A stretch of 64,000 nt of DNA from an uncultured Porphyromonas sp. (GTDB lineage Bacteria; Bacteroidota; Bacteroidia; Bacteroidales; Porphyromonadaceae). The stretch lies in the NCBI RefSeq assembly GCF_905372525.1, contig NZ_CAJPPN010000004.1, forward strand, positions 14,727 through 78,726, read 5' to 3'. Made by a program: the position numbers and the translations under genes. This document shows positions 53,318-63,089 of this stretch, in pieces (within the stretch, counting starts at the first letter, position 1; every line of letters begins with the position of its first letter). Under the pieces are notes generated by a model. That model was not told where the DNA came from, did not search any database, and saw only the letters and a program-made list of their open reading frames with translations.

Positions 53318-53704
53318 TTAGGACCGAGTAGGCAGGTTCGCCAGAGCGGATTGGATGAGCTCCTCCAGCTGCTTGTTGGCTCGGCTTAGGCGGGGGAGCA
53401 GGTGCTCTCTCCGTCTAGCCTCTAGCTCTAGGAGCTCCTCATGGCGAGCTGCTATGTCTAGGGCGGTCATCGCCAGATAGCCCGAAGCGGGCATCTCAGA
53501 GGGATGGGGGTACTTAGCTTTGTAGAGGAGCGTGGTACGTGTAATCTCCTCCCCAGCTCTGCGTAGCAGGCTCTCGCTATCGCGGGGTATCCTGAGGTGC
53601 AGGCGCATATCCTCCACGAGGATGGAGATACGCTGTAGGGGGGGATCATTCTCCAGAGCTGTGTCTCGTCCCTTATCCAGCTCCTTGTCCAGCTCCTTAT
53701 CCAT
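53318..53704 (-). CDS. zapA: Cell division protein ZapA
   Basis: A 128-residue ZapA-like protein: ISILVEDMRLHLRIPRDSES matches the ZapA N-terminal strand region, and the C-terminal part is a helix and coiled coil (MTALDIAARHEELLELEARR). It stabilises FtsZ rings. The first 20 residues are a Lys/Asp/Glu repeat (ELDKELDKGRD) that may not be structured. It sits between a coiled-coil gene and rny, a common Bacteroidota arrangement. Confidence 0.82.
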   Translation of the reverse strand: MDKELDKELDKGRDTALENDPPLQRISILVEDMRLHLRIPRDSESLLRRAGEEITRTTLLYKAKYPHPSEMPASGYLAMTALDIAARHEELLELEARRREHLLPRLSRANKQLEELIQSALANLPTRS

Positions 53705-53766
53705 ATCGAAGTCGCTTGTATATCTCTCGGTGGGTCAGCCTCGCGCTGCCGCTATCGTGATACGCT

Positions 53767-54069
53767 CTACTCATCGGCGAGCTGTCGGATGCAGCACTCC
53801 ACCTCGGTGATGATCCCATCTAGGATCTGCCGAGCCTGCTGGAGTTCCTCCTCCGTCGAGCCTCTTCTCAGGGAGAGAGCGAGGCTAGACATGGAGCTCT
53901 GCTCGTAGAGTGTCTGGAGCTCTGCCCGCAGGTGACTGAGCTCCTCTTGGCGTAAGCAGAGCTCCGTCTCCAGCTCTACGATACGAGTGCGCTGTAGCGA
54001 GATGACATCTCCTAGGCGGGAGATATTGACCTCGAGGCGCTGTAGCTCTAGTCCCTCGTCCTGAGTCAT
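53767..54069 (-). CDS. Small coiled-coil protein, ZapB-like
   Basis: A 100-residue, almost fully helical, heptad-patterned protein (LEVNISRLGDVISLQRTRIV and ELCLRQEELSHLRAELQTLY) with no signal. It lies 62 bases upstream of zapA on the same strand and is first in the coiled-coil - zapA - rny operon. A cell-division partner (ZapB-like) is plausible by position and fold; sequence alone does not prove it. A consensus -7 element lies 22 bases upstream of the start. Confidence 0.78.
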   Translation of the reverse strand: MTQDEGLELQRLEVNISRLGDVISLQRTRIVELETELCLRQEELSHLRAELQTLYEQSSMSSLALSLRRGSTEEELQQARQILDGIITEVECCIRQLADE

Positions 54070-54091
54070 TGCGTGGTCATTCCTTTGTCCA

Positions 54092-54099
54092 CAAAGGTA
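54092..54099 (-). promoter_or_regulatory. -7 promoter element of the zapA-rny operon
   Basis: Minus-strand TACCTTTG, an exact TAnnTTTG match, 22 bases before the start of the coiled-coil gene. Confidence 0.65.
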
Positions 54100-54255
54100 C
54101 GACTTTTCAGGTAGAACGCCCCCCTCTCTCCCCGAGGCGAAGGCCTCCCACCGCTACCGATCGTCCCCTCGTCCTGCTCGGGGGGGGGAGCTTGGGGATC
54201 CCCCTCCCTCGTAGCCTACACTCTCCGCTTCGGCGGGCAGAGGTGGGGAGATATG

Positions 54256-54608
54256 CAGGGCTGATGCATGAAATCACCATAGTGCGAGGGCAAGGTCGTG
54301 GGGGGAGCATACGCCGAAGATAGAATTATCCGTGCCCCGGGTGTAGAGATCCCCAGCGAAGACCTCTTACCTAGGAGGGATGAGTATACACGTGTGTACA
54401 CAACTGTATACCCACGTGTACACAACAGTATACACGCGTGTACACTACTTCGCTCTAAGTATATCCTCTGTAGGGCTCACTTGTAGGCCTATCCCTTGGG
54501 GATAATACGTAGGATCTGTAGTGATGGGCTAAGGCTCCCTAGGGAATGAAATAATCCCCCCCGAAGATCCAAAGGCAGGAGTGTGAGCGAGATCATACGT
54601 CGGCCCTG
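54256..54608 (+). mobile_element. MITE-like element, intact copy B, 353 bp
   Basis: It is homologous to copy A over its whole length. The ends are imperfect 16-bp inverted repeats (CAGGGCTGATGCATGA on the left against a diverged partner on the right). A perfect 10-bp direct repeat GGGAGATATG flanks it (54246-54255 and 54609-54618), different from the repeat at copy A, as expected of independent insertions. The central palindrome array is at 54384-54445. No transposase is encoded. Confidence 0.85.
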
Positions 54609-54738
54609 GGGAGATATGTGAGTGTAGGGGGGAAGGCATTCGGGGGGAGAGGATATATACGGGGAGCGGGTAGCTCTGCTCGCTCCACTCGTGAGCTCGC
54701 AGGGCTACCCGCTCCCCATAGAGGTCTACCCTCGTTGC
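54609..54738. other. Short gap with terminator
   Basis: Holds the right-hand direct repeat of the MITE and a long hairpin. Together with the MITE it makes up the 54070-54738 gap between the zapA operon and the small membrane-protein gene. Confidence 0.5.
54661..54717. terminator. Long hairpin after the small membrane-protein gene
   Basis: A perfect 14-bp stem (54661-54674 with 54704-54717) around GGGGAGCGGGTAGC, with further pairing inside (TCTGC with GCAGG). It lies just past the stop codon of the minus-strand gene. Confidence 0.65.
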
Positions 54739-54999
54739 CTAGACGAACTCGATCAGCGAGGTCAGCATCACGAGGATCGAGCAGAGCCGTGCTAGACGTA
54801 GGGTTCGGCGCCGAGGGGTATGGTACCGATCGATGATCCAGAAGGCAGTGATGAAGACTAGGGCGGGTATGCTCAGCCCCAGATAGAATAGGTAGTCATG
54901 GCGGACCGAGAAGCGATCCACGAGGAAGATCAGTAGGCTCCCCAGAGGGAAGAGCAAGAGTAGGCGTTGGTGCCGAGCCGTCGTTGTTGTTGCTTCCAT
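54739..54999 (-). CDS. Small membrane protein, unknown function
   Basis: An 86-residue protein with three hydrophobic segments: LLLLFPLGSLLIFLVDRF, YLFYLGLSIPALVFITAFWI and LARLCSILVMLTSLIEFV, separated by short charged loops (RHD and HTPRRRT). No family is recognised. A TATCTTTG -7 element lies about 88 bases upstream and a strong hairpin follows directly, which supports it as a real single-gene unit. Confidence 0.65.
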   Translation of the reverse strand: MEATTTTARHQRLLLLFPLGSLLIFLVDRFSVRHDYLFYLGLSIPALVFITAFWIIDRYHTPRRRTLRLARLCSILVMLTSLIEFV

Positions 55000-55086
55000 A
55001 GAGTCTATGTGTTCGTGTATATATAAACTAAGAGTCTTGCTATCGGTGTGGTCTCACAGTAATGTAATAAGCCGTGCAAGTGTGGG

Positions 55087-55094
55087 CAAAGATA
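55087..55094 (-). promoter_or_regulatory. -7 promoter element for the small membrane protein
   Basis: Minus-strand TATCTTTG, an exact TAnnTTTG match, 88 bases before the start codon. Confidence 0.55.
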
Positions 55095-55210
55095 CGGAGT
55101 TTTCGACGAACATCCCCTCCCCCTGACGCCCCACATGACACCAGCCTAGGCGGTCAAGGTGGGGCGAAGCCTATAGACCCTTCATTTCCCGCTCCCCGAG
55201 GGGGCTCTAG

Positions 55211-55319
55211 GGCTCTTACCTAGAGCCCCGTTGCGCTCTCGGTAAGAGCCCGACCATCACCTTACATAGGTGACGAAGACGCTCTTTATAGGAGCGCACC
55301 CGTCACCTATGTAAGGTGA
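55211..55319. repeat. Paired-hairpin repeat, copy 3 (with extra palindrome)
   Basis: An imperfect stem built on GGCTCTTACC and GCTCTCGGTAAGAGCC is followed by the palindrome TCACCTTACATAGGTGA (55257-55273) and a second, inverted copy TCACCTATGTAAGGTGA (55303-55319), with TTTATAGGAGCGCA between them. Confidence 0.75.
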
Positions 55320-55433
55320 TTGGGGCACCCTCTATAGGAGCTCAGAGACGCCCTCCGTAGCAGGGGAGTGAGGGGGGCGGAGCGCACCCGACGGACAGAG
55401 CTCTAGGCGGGGGAGGTAGTGGATACTTTTTCC

Positions 55434-55441
55434 TACCTTTG
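55434..55441 (+). promoter_or_regulatory. -7 promoter element for the alpha-2-macroglobulin gene
   Basis: TACCTTTG, an exact TAnnTTTG match, about 103 bases before the start codon and 17 bases after the 20-bp motif shared with the metal-uptake promoter region. Confidence 0.6.
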
Positions 55442-55543
55442 AGCACAGGGTCTGTATGGATACCCCGCTGGACCCCGAGGCGGGTCGGGAGTGTGGATAG
55501 CATATGGGCTCGGTCATGTCTCACCCCTTAATAGCGACCCTCA

Positions 55544-58500
55544 ATGAGATATATAGCCTTTGCCCGTAGGGCACTCCTAGTAATGCTCTTCGGGTGCCTT
55601 GCCCTACAGATCCCAACTATGCTACACGCCCAGCGAAAGACCCCAAGCGCAGAAGCACTGATCAAGGAGATCAAGCGAGCGCAGGAGGATGACCTCCCCC
55701 GTAGTGCGATCAAGGCGGCCGAGGAGCTCTCTCTCCTCGGACAGAACCAGCACAACCTCTATCACATCCTCATCGCACAGGATGTCCTCTGGCAGAACTG
55801 GCGACGCATCGACCATGAGCATCAGACAGGGCTCTTCCGCACGCTCTACGGACTACGGGGAGCAGCCTGGCTCGGGCGATATGAGCAGGCCATGCTCGCC
55901 CTCTACACCCTCTACAGCTATGAGCGTGTACGTCCCTCGTACTTCTATCGTGAGGATGTCCTGCGCTCCAAGGCCAAGGACAGTACCCTCTACGACCCCA
56001 CCTCCTGGACGAGCCTGCAGTATCAGGAGCGCTATCAGGAGCTGGTGGAGAAGCTACGCCGATCACAGGAGGTCCTCAACGAGCCCCTCGGGAAGTATCG
56101 GGAGCTCTTCGGCGACGAGCCGGTCGTGGGGGTCGAGACGCTGGGCACAGAGCTCCTCGGGCAGCTAGCCCTCCTCCATGCTCGGGAGCGTAGGGAGCAG
56201 ACCCGCTATGCCACGTTCTTCACCGAGGCCATGGGCTGGATACGACCCATCGCCGAGGGGGGGAGTAGCGTCTACTTTCGGAGTCTGGTGGACTTCTATA
56301 GCCTGCGCCTACAGCTCTCGCCCGAGAAGGGGAAGCTGACGAATGCACGAGCCGAGGAGCTCATCTATGCCTTCGCCCATAAATACGTCTCCACCCCCGA
56401 GATCAGCAACTATATCGCAGCGCTGCGCCAGTACTACCCACGCCGAGGGGTCGCCTACGCCTCGTTCCTCGAGTTCTTCATCCAGCAGGCGACACGCCTC
56501 TCGGCCAAGGAGCAGAAGGAGCTCCGTGAGGCGCACCGTAATGCCCTCGCCTATACCTATGATATGCACGTGCCCGCGCGCGTCACGGGGAAGGATACCC
56601 TCACCGTAAAGCTCCCCAGCTGCTATCTCGTGAGCAAGGTGCGCCTCTGCCTCTATGCTGCTCCGAAGATCCTTCGCCCAGACCAAGTGTCGTGGAGGCT
56701 AGGCGACTTCGACAAGCCCCTGCAGGAGAAGCTCCTTACCCTCTCCCTCGATAGTCTCGGCTATTCAAAGGAGCAGACGATCGAATTCCCGCTACCACGA
56801 GTGGGGAACTACTGCGTGTACATAGAGGTCACCCCCGATCCACGGGCTACGACAGGTACACCCACCGATGAGGAGTACTTTACCTATACGAAGTACCTTA
56901 CCCTCGAGCGGATCAATACGACGAACGGCTCTCGCCTACAGTGGCTCGAGGCTATGACGGGTCGTCCCCTCGCCTCCACCTGGATCAGCCTCTACGAGGA
57001 GGCTGACCGCAAGGATGATACAGAGCCCGAGTACACCCTGCTGAAGAAGCTCAAGACAGATGCCTATGGGCTCCACCTAGTCGATGAGGATGCTGAGCTG
57101 TATGCCCTATCGGATGCCTCAGACCCCCTGCGGGTCGAGGATGGGGATATCTATGAGGAGGAGCCCGACGAGGACTTTACCTACGACCCCAATGTACGAG
57201 CCGATATGATCTGGATCACCCCCGATCGTCCCGCCTACCGCCCGGGTCAGACGGTGCGTGTCTATGGCTGGACGGCCGAGGTCGGGCGCCTCATCGAGAC
57301 GGCTCGGTCACTCACGGGGAGAGCTGTGCTCGTACGCCTCTATGATACCAATAGCAAGGAGGTCGCTCGGCGAGAGGCTGTCCCCAGCCGATGGGGAGAC
57401 TTCGCCGTGGACTTCACCCTACCTACTGACCGCCTCTCGGGGCGATACTATGTGCGAGCCTTCTTCCAGCAGGCAGCACGACCCGGGGTCTACACAGCCC
57501 GCTCGGAGGCTCAGACCTTCGAGGTGGCAGAGTACAAGCGGCGTGCGACAGAGCTTCTCCTCACGCCCCCCGATCCTCCCTATCAGGTCGGTCAGACCGT
57601 GTCTATCCCAGGGCAGGTGCGTACCCTGAGCGGTACGGGTGTCGCCGGGGCGAAGGTGAGCTACCGCCTCGTGGCCAACCGCTACTCCTGGGCTCCCTGG
57701 GGTGAGGGGACTAGAGGCGGAGGCAATAGAGTACTCGCCGATAGCGTGCTGACGACCGATGCCGAGGGACGCTTTGTCCTGCCAGCGAGACTCCGGGAGA
57801 TAGAGCCGACAGCCGATGAGCGGTCGGAGGACGAGCTCTTCTCCTGGTATCGCTATCATCTATATGTGAGCACGACGGACGGTACGGGCGAGAGCCACAG
57901 CGAGACGATCAACCTACCCGTAGGACGTAGCGTCAGCGCTATCCAAGCCTGGATCCCCCCACTGATCAACAAGGAGCAGGAGGATGCGATCCTGACCTTC
58001 CGTAGGTATGGCTACGACGAGGGCAATGAGCCTCTGTCCGTCTCCTACAGCATTCGTCAGGACAGCCGAGAGCTACACAAAGGCAAGGTCCAGCTCGATA
58101 GCATCATCCACCTCAAGACCCTCTTAGCCCCCCTCTCGGCTGGTCGCTATACGCTCACCTATTCCGCTGACTATGGCCGAGGTGTGAGCTATGAGGGCAA
58201 GCGTACCTTCTACCTCTACGATGGGGCGCGAGACCGACGTCTGACCGGGATGCGCTTACCTCTCTTCATGCAGCGAGCCTCGGGGACTTATAGCTCTACC
58301 CGCCCTGCTCGTGTCTACTGGATGAGTGGGCTAGAGGGCGGATATGTCTTCTACGAGGTAAGCTATCAGGGTGGTCGTATCGCTGAGGGACTCCTTCGCT
58401 CTCGAGCAGAGGCCATCAATGTCTTCGATGTCCCCCTGCCTAAGAATGGCTTTACTCCCGACCAGCTGGACATCCACTTCTATACGGTGCACCATGGCGT

Positions 58501-61500
58501 CCTGACCCAGTGTACCGCTACGATCCATCGTGAGCAACCCAAGCGATCTCTGACCCTCAAGTGGGATACCTTCAGAGATCGTATCCTAGCTGGAGGTCAG
58601 GAGCAGTGGAGCTTCACCCTCAGCCACGAGGGGAAGCGTGTGGATAGCGCCTCTGTCGCCGTATGGATGTATGATGCCTCCCTCGATAAGATCGGGTATC
58701 TCTCCCTAGACTATGATCGTCCTCTGATAGGTGCACTCTCTATCGATAGCCTCTCCAGCGACTTCTACCGATCCTATATCCGATTCCACCTCGGGGGGAG
58801 TGTGCCCACACCACCCTGGCTGCAGCAGCTCAAGGATGATGAGGCTAAGGCGGACTTTGTCTATCCTCCAAAGCCCGTCACGCCACCCGCCAAGGCTGAT
58901 GATGAGTATGACCAAGAGGTGATCACCGAGGGCTCCTACGAAGGGAAGCTCGAGATGGCTCTCTCCGGAGCCCTCTATGGGGAGAGTGCGACGAAGAAGG
59001 CTTCGGCAATAAGCATACGTGGGATGGCCTCCGTGAGTCGCCCTCAGCTCGAGGAGGTCATGGTGGTTGGCTACGCCTCTAAGGACACTCAGGATGAAGT
59101 CCTAAAGCCCGATGAGATAAGGGTTGTGGCGAATGAATCTAAGAATGATCCTAAGCCTCGTCGGGTGGATGCTACAAAGCTGGCCCCGCTCTCTATACGA
59201 ACGAACTTCAATGAGAGTGCCTATTTCTACCCCTTCCTGCGCACAGATAAGCAAGGTAAGGTCAGCTGGAGCGCACGTGTCCCCGAGACCCTCACCCGCT
59301 GGAAGCTCATTGTCCTAGCCCACACCTCCGATATGAAGCTCCTCCGGCATACCGAGAGCATAGAGGCCTACAAGGACTTCAGCGTACGCCCCAATGTACC
59401 CCGCTTCCTCCGAGAGGGGGATAGTGTCCGTATCTCCACCACCGTCTCTAATGGGTCGAAGGTCGCCCAGCGAGGTCTCTTCACCCTAGAGCTCTTCGAG
59501 CCCAAGACGAAGCGGACGCTCTATAGTCAGGAGCAGACCTTTGACCTCCCAGCAGGGAACTCTACCGATATCGTCCTGCCCGTCAGTGGCTATGCGGGGC
59601 TTGACTCCGTCGGGCTACGTGTCATCGCCCGAGGGAAGACCTCCTCGGACGGAGAGCAGCACCTCGTGCCCGTCATCACGGATCAGGAGGAGCTGACGGA
59701 GAGCCTAGCCTTCAACATCAGCCGACAGGGACGGCACGAGATCGCCCTAGATAGCCTCTTCCCGCAGAACGGCTTCGTCCCCGAGCGTGGGCGATTTGAC
59801 CTGCGTATAGAGTCTAACCCACTGTACCTAGCCCTCTCTGCCCTACCCGACCTCGGCTACCTCAAGGGAAGCTCGGCACTAGATGCTGCCGCCGCTCTCT
59901 ATGCTCAGTCTGTGGCTCTGGAGGTGTCGCATGCCGAGGGCTTCCGTGAGTGGTTCGAGGCACGCTGGAATGCCCTTCCTGCTGCCCAGCGTGGTCGTCT
60001 CAGTGCCGATGATAGTCTGAAGCTCCAGACCGGAGCACAGACCCCATGGATGGGAGTCGCCGACAGAGAGGCCGCACGCGAAGCCACTCTGCTGAAGTAC
60101 CTTCAGAACCCCTCGAGGGAAGTGCCCCTCTCCCGCATCCTGCAGCAGCTCTCCGACCTCCAGCTCTCCAGCGGTCTGTGGAGCTGGTATCCAGGCATGA
60201 AGGGAAGCCCCTATGTGACGGAGAGTGTACTACGCCTACTGCTACGTGTCCCCTCCTACGATCGACTGGAGCAGGCTGATCGCCTGCGGGTTCAGGAGCT
60301 TGTCCGCCGAGGCTTCCGTGGCATAGAGGCAAGTATCATCGAGGAGTATCGGAGGGCGCTTAGACTAAAGAAAAAGAATTCCTACTCCTACACCGATCTG
60401 GACTACCTCTACCTCGTGGCACTCGCCGAGCATCGAGGGTTCTACAAGCCCGAAGGGGAGGTACGCAAGGCTCATTCCTTCTTCTACACCGAGCTCAAGC
60501 GGGTGGCCCGCAAGCTTCCCCTCTCAGAGAAGGCCTTGGCTGCCGTAGTCTTTGCCTACGGACGAGACGCTTCGCTGGCCAAGGGGCTCATCGCTTCGCT
60601 ACGTGAATACCTCCAGCAGGACAAGACGGGGATGTTCTATGCCAATCAGGTCTTCCGTGGTTACTTCTGGATCAACCGCACGATGCCGACGATGACCAGC
60701 ACGCTGGAGGCTATGCGGATCGTCTCCCCCGAGGCTGAGCGGGAGACCATGCGGGAGATGCAGCGCTGGATCATCAACCAGAAGCGAGCTACCTCCTGGA
60801 ACTCCTCCCTCTCCACCGCCGAGGCGATCTATGCCCTCTCACTGGATATAGACGGGGGTAAGGGTACTCGCCGAGCCAATAGCTCCACGGTCGAGCTCCC
60901 CTTCACCGATGGACAGGTCTATCGCTGGGAGGGTGCGTATATCGAGGCCTCCCGCCCCTTCACCGCCACCTCTCGCCCCGAGCGACAGATGACCGTCACG
61001 ACGCAGTCCGATGGCGAGGTGTGGGGCTCTGCCTTCGCTCGCTACACGATCCCCACAAGCCAAGTGGAGGCACGAGGGAAGGAGCTGCAGATAAGCCGTG
61101 AGACCTTCGTCCAGACGCTCCGTGATGGTAAGCCAACGCTCCTCCCCCTCACGGAGGGCTATACCCTGAGGGTAGGTGACCGCCTGAGGACGAAGATTAC
61201 CCTTCGTCTGACGCAGGATCTGGACTTTGTCACCCTGCGTGATCCTCGTCCAGGCTTCGCCGAGCCCATTGCACAGACGGCTCACTACCAGTGGGGAGCA
61301 GGTACGGGCTACTATGTAGAGCCGAAGGACAAGGAGACGAACTTCTACTTCGACCATCTCCTCAGAGGGGAGTACGTCCTAGAGTATGAGCAGTACGTCA
61401 CACGCACCGGCCTCTACTCGGGGCGCGTGACTCGGGCACAGTCAGCCTATGCCCCTGAGTACTCGGCTCATACGGCAGCCTCGCCTAGGCAGCTCGTCCA

Positions 61501-61513
61501 GCAGATGAGGTGA
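55544..61513 (+). CDS. Alpha-2-macroglobulin-family protein, thioester-less
   Basis: A 1989-residue exported protein with a Sec signal ending near MLHAQ. An N-terminal helical repeat region (about 30-350) is followed by MG-type beta domains, including an MG2 domain with WITPDRPAYRPGQTVRVYGW near residue 555, the alpha-2-macroglobulin domain with AYFYPFLRTDKQGKVSW near 1225, and an alpha/alpha-toroid region with LQLSSGLWSWYPGMKGSPYV. The CxEQ thioester is absent: the equivalent position reads YLKGSSALDAAAALYA. An insert near 1155-1180 contains SIRGMASVSRP and LEEVMVVGYASKD, which look like TonB-receptor plug motifs. Bacterial macroglobulins trap or restrain proteases; this one would have to act non-covalently. 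It stands alone before murC. Confidence 0.88.
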   Translation: MRYIAFARRALLVMLFGCLALQIPTMLHAQRKTPSAEALIKEIKRAQEDDLPRSAIKAAEELSLLGQNQHNLYHILIAQDVLWQNWRRIDHEHQTGLFRTLYGLRGAAWLGRYEQAMLALYTLYSYERVRPSYFYREDVLRSKAKDSTLYDPTSWTSLQYQERYQELVEKLRRSQEVLNEPLGKYRELFGDEPVVGVETLGTELLGQLALLHARERREQTRYATFFTEAMGWIRPIAEGGSSVYFRSLVDFYSLRLQLSPEKGKLTNARAEELIYAFAHKYVSTPEISNYIAALRQYYPRRGVAYASFLEFFIQQATRLSAKEQKELREAHRNALAYTYDMHVPARVTGKDTLTVKLPSCYLVSKVRLCLYAAPKILRPDQVSWRLGDFDKPLQEKLLTLSLDSLGYSKEQTIEFPLPRVGNYCVYIEVTPDPRATTGTPTDEEYFTYTKYLTLERINTTNGSRLQWLEAMTGRPLASTWISLYEEADRKDDTEPEYTLLKKLKTDAYGLHLVDEDAELYALSDASDPLRVEDGDIYEEEPDEDFTYDPNVRADMIWITPDRPAYRPGQTVRVYGWTAEVGRLIETARSLTGRAVLVRLYDTNSKEVARREAVPSRWGDFAVDFTLPTDRLSGRYYVRAFFQQAARPGVYTARSEAQTFEVAEYKRRATELLLTPPDPPYQVGQTVSIPGQVRTLSGTGVAGAKVSYRLVANRYSWAPWGEGTRGGGNRVLADSVLTTDAEGRFVLPARLREIEPTADERSEDELFSWYRYHLYVSTTDGTGESHSETINLPVGRSVSAIQAWIPPLINKEQEDAILTFRRYGYDEGNEPLSVSYSIRQDSRELHKGKVQLDSIIHLKTLLAPLSAGRYTLTYSADYGRGVSYEGKRTFYLYDGARDRRLTGMRLPLFMQRASGTYSSTRPARVYWMSGLEGGYVFYEVSYQGGRIAEGLLRSRAEAINVFDVPLPKNGFTPDQLDIHFYTVHHGVLTQCTATIHREQPKRSLTLKWDTFRDRILAGGQEQWSFTLSHEGKRVDSASVAVWMYDASLDKIGYLSLDYDRPLIGALSIDSLSSDFYRSYIRFHLGGSVPTPPWLQQLKDDEAKADFVYPPKPVTPPAKADDEYDQEVITEGSYEGKLEMALSGALYGESATKKASAISIRGMASVSRPQLEEVMVVGYASKDTQDEVLKPDEIRVVANESKNDPKPRRVDATKLAPLSIRTNFNESAYFYPFLRTDKQGKVSWSARVPETLTRWKLIVLAHTSDMKLLRHTESIEAYKDFSVRPNVPRFLREGDSVRISTTVSNGSKVAQRGLFTLELFEPKTKRTLYSQEQTFDLPAGNSTDIVLPVSGYAGLDSVGLRVIARGKTSSDGEQHLVPVITDQEELTESLAFNISRQGRHEIALDSLFPQNGFVPERGRFDLRIESNPLYLALSALPDLGYLKGSSALDAAAALYAQSVALEVSHAEGFREWFEARWNALPAAQRGRLSADDSLKLQTGAQTPWMGVADREAAREATLLKYLQNPSREVPLSRILQQLSDLQLSSGLWSWYPGMKGSPYVTESVLRLLLRVPSYDRLEQADRLRVQELVRRGFRGIEASIIEEYRRALRLKKKNSYSYTDLDYLYLVALAEHRGFYKPEGEVRKAHSFFYTELKRVARKLPLSEKALAAVVFAYGRDASLAKGLIASLREYLQQDKTGMFYANQVFRGYFWINRTMPTMTSTLEAMRIVSPEAERETMREMQRWIINQKRATSWNSSLSTAEAIYALSLDIDGGKGTRRANSSTVELPFTDGQVYRWEGAYIEASRPFTATSRPERQMTVTTQSDGEVWGSAFARYTIPTSQVEARGKELQISRETFVQTLRDGKPTLLPLTEGYTLRVGDRLRTKITLRLTQDLDFVTLRDPRPGFAEPIAQTAHYQWGAGTGYYVEPKDKETNFYFDHLLRGEYVLEYEQYVTRTGLYSGRVTRAQSAYAPEYSAHTAASPRQLVQQMR

Positions 61514-61670
61514 TCGGACGGAGAGCCCACCACAGAGGACTCGGGGGGAGGACACATCGGGGTCCTTCCCCCGAGTCGGCTCTCTGACGGTAGGGTTGGG
61601 AGAGTTGTCACAGATGGGTCTTTATGGAGGCTTTTGTAGGCAGAACACGTGGAATTGGAGGTATCTTTTG

Positions 61671-61678
61671 TATCTTTG
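61671..61678 (+). promoter_or_regulatory. -7 promoter element for murC-ftsQ
   Basis: TATCTTTG, an exact TAnnTTTG match, 29 bases before the murC start; an overlapping TATCTTTTG lies just upstream. The gap 61514-61706 contains nothing else. Confidence 0.65.
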
Positions 61679-61706
61679 TGCTAAAAGCTAAAATGCGAGA
61701 TGTGAA

Positions 61707-63089
61707 ATGAATTTATACTTCATCGGTATAGGGGGGATCGGCATGAGTGCCCTCGTGCGCTACTTTTTGCGCAAGGGTGATCAGGTGGCAGGCTATGACC
61801 TGACCCCCTCGCCTCTCATTGAGGCGCTTGTCCAGGAGGGCGCACAGGTGCACTTCGAGGACAATGTCTCGTGCATCCCCGAGCCCTTCCGCTCGCCCGA
61901 CACCCTCGTGGTCTACACCCCTGCTGTCCCCAGTGATCATCGGGAGCTAACCTTCTACCGCAATCAGGGCAACAAGATCCTCAAGCGGGCTGAGCTCCTC
62001 GGGGAGCTGACTCGCCGTGAGCGAGCCCTCTGCGTGGCAGGTACGCACGGCAAGACCACGACCACCACACTCATCGCTCACCTACTGCGACAGAGCACGG
62101 TGGACTGCCATGCCTTCCTCGGGGGGATCTCCAATAACTATCAGACGAACTTTCTCTACTCCCAGCACAGCGACTATGCTGTGATCGAGGCCGATGAGTT
62201 TGACCGTTCGTTCCATCACCTCTCGCCCTATATCGCCGTCGTCACCTCAGCCGACCCCGACCACCTAGATATCTATCATACGCCCGAGGCCTATCGGGAG
62301 AGCTTCGAGCACTTCACCTCGCTCATCAGTGCCGAGGGGGCGCTCATCATGCGTCAGGGGATCCCCATCACCCCGAGGCTCCAGGCGGGCACTCGCCTCT
62401 ATACCTATGGGCTGGAGGGTGAGGGGGCGGACTTCTACGCCTCGGATGTCCGAGTGGAGGAGGGACGTCTCTTCTTCACTTGGCATCACCCAGCGCTCGG
62501 GGGGCTCCCTGCGGGCGAGCTACGTGTAGAGCTTGGCGTGCCCCTGCTGGTGAATGTAGAGAATGCCGTAGCAGCTATGGCCGTCGCCCTACTGTGTGGC
62601 GTGACCGAGGAGGAGCTCCGCTCAGGGGTTGCCTCCTTCCGTGGGGTACACCGACGCTTCGATAGGGTCGTCGATACACCACGCTGTGTCTTGATAGACG
62701 ACTACGCCCACCATCCCAATGAGCTTGGGCCAAGTATCCGCTCCGTCAAGGGGCTCTACCCGACACGGCGGATCCTCGGGGTCTTCCAGCCCCACCTCTA
62801 TAGTCGTACACAAGACTTCTATCGGGAGTTTGCCGAGAGCCTAGATGTGCTCGATGAGGTGATCCTCCTAGATATCTACCCTGCCCGTGAGCAGCCGATC
62901 CCCGGGGTCACCTCGGAGATGATCCAGCGTGAGATGCATCACGCCCAGGTGAAGGTGCTGCCTAAGTCAGGCCTACTGCCCGAGCTAGAGGCTCGAGCAG
63001 AGCTCCCCGAGGTCATCCTGATGGTCGGCGCGGGAGATATAGACCGCCTCGTCCCTCAGGTCGCTAGCTGGATACGAAGTAGACTATGA
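61707..63089 (+). CDS. murC: UDP-N-acetylmuramate-L-alanine ligase
   Basis: A 460-residue Mur ligase. The N-terminal nucleotide-binding segment IGIGGIGMSALVRYFLRKG and the P-loop CVAGTHGKTTTTTLIAHLL are typical of MurC. EADEFDRSFHHLSP, TSADPDHLDIY and the C-terminal DDYAHHPNELGPSI motif complete the signature. It adds L-alanine to UDP-MurNAc in the cytoplasm, the first step of the stem peptide. The stop overlaps the ftsQ start (ATGA), as in the conserved division and cell-wall cluster. Confidence 0.96.
   Translation: MNLYFIGIGGIGMSALVRYFLRKGDQVAGYDLTPSPLIEALVQEGAQVHFEDNVSCIPEPFRSPDTLVVYTPAVPSDHRELTFYRNQGNKILKRAELLGELTRRERALCVAGTHGKTTTTTLIAHLLRQSTVDCHAFLGGISNNYQTNFLYSQHSDYAVIEADEFDRSFHHLSPYIAVVTSADPDHLDIYHTPEAYRESFEHFTSLISAEGALIMRQGIPITPRLQAGTRLYTYGLEGEGADFYASDVRVEEGRLFFTWHHPALGGLPAGELRVELGVPLLVNVENAVAAMAVALLCGVTEEELRSGVASFRGVHRRFDRVVDTPRCVLIDDYAHHPNELGPSIRSVKGLYPTRRILGVFQPHLYSRTQDFYREFAESLDVLDEVILLDIYPAREQPIPGVTSEMIQREMHHAQVKVLPKSGLLPELEARAELPEVILMVGAGDIDRLVPQVASWIRSRL

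Larger units (their letters stand above)
55000..55543. other. Intergenic region with divergent promoters and hairpin repeats
   Basis: Holds the minus-strand promoter at 55087-55094, paired-hairpin repeat copy 3 (55211-55319), the 20-bp motif shared with 37698 (55397-55416), and the plus-strand -7 element at 55434-55441. No gene was seen. Confidence 0.6.
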
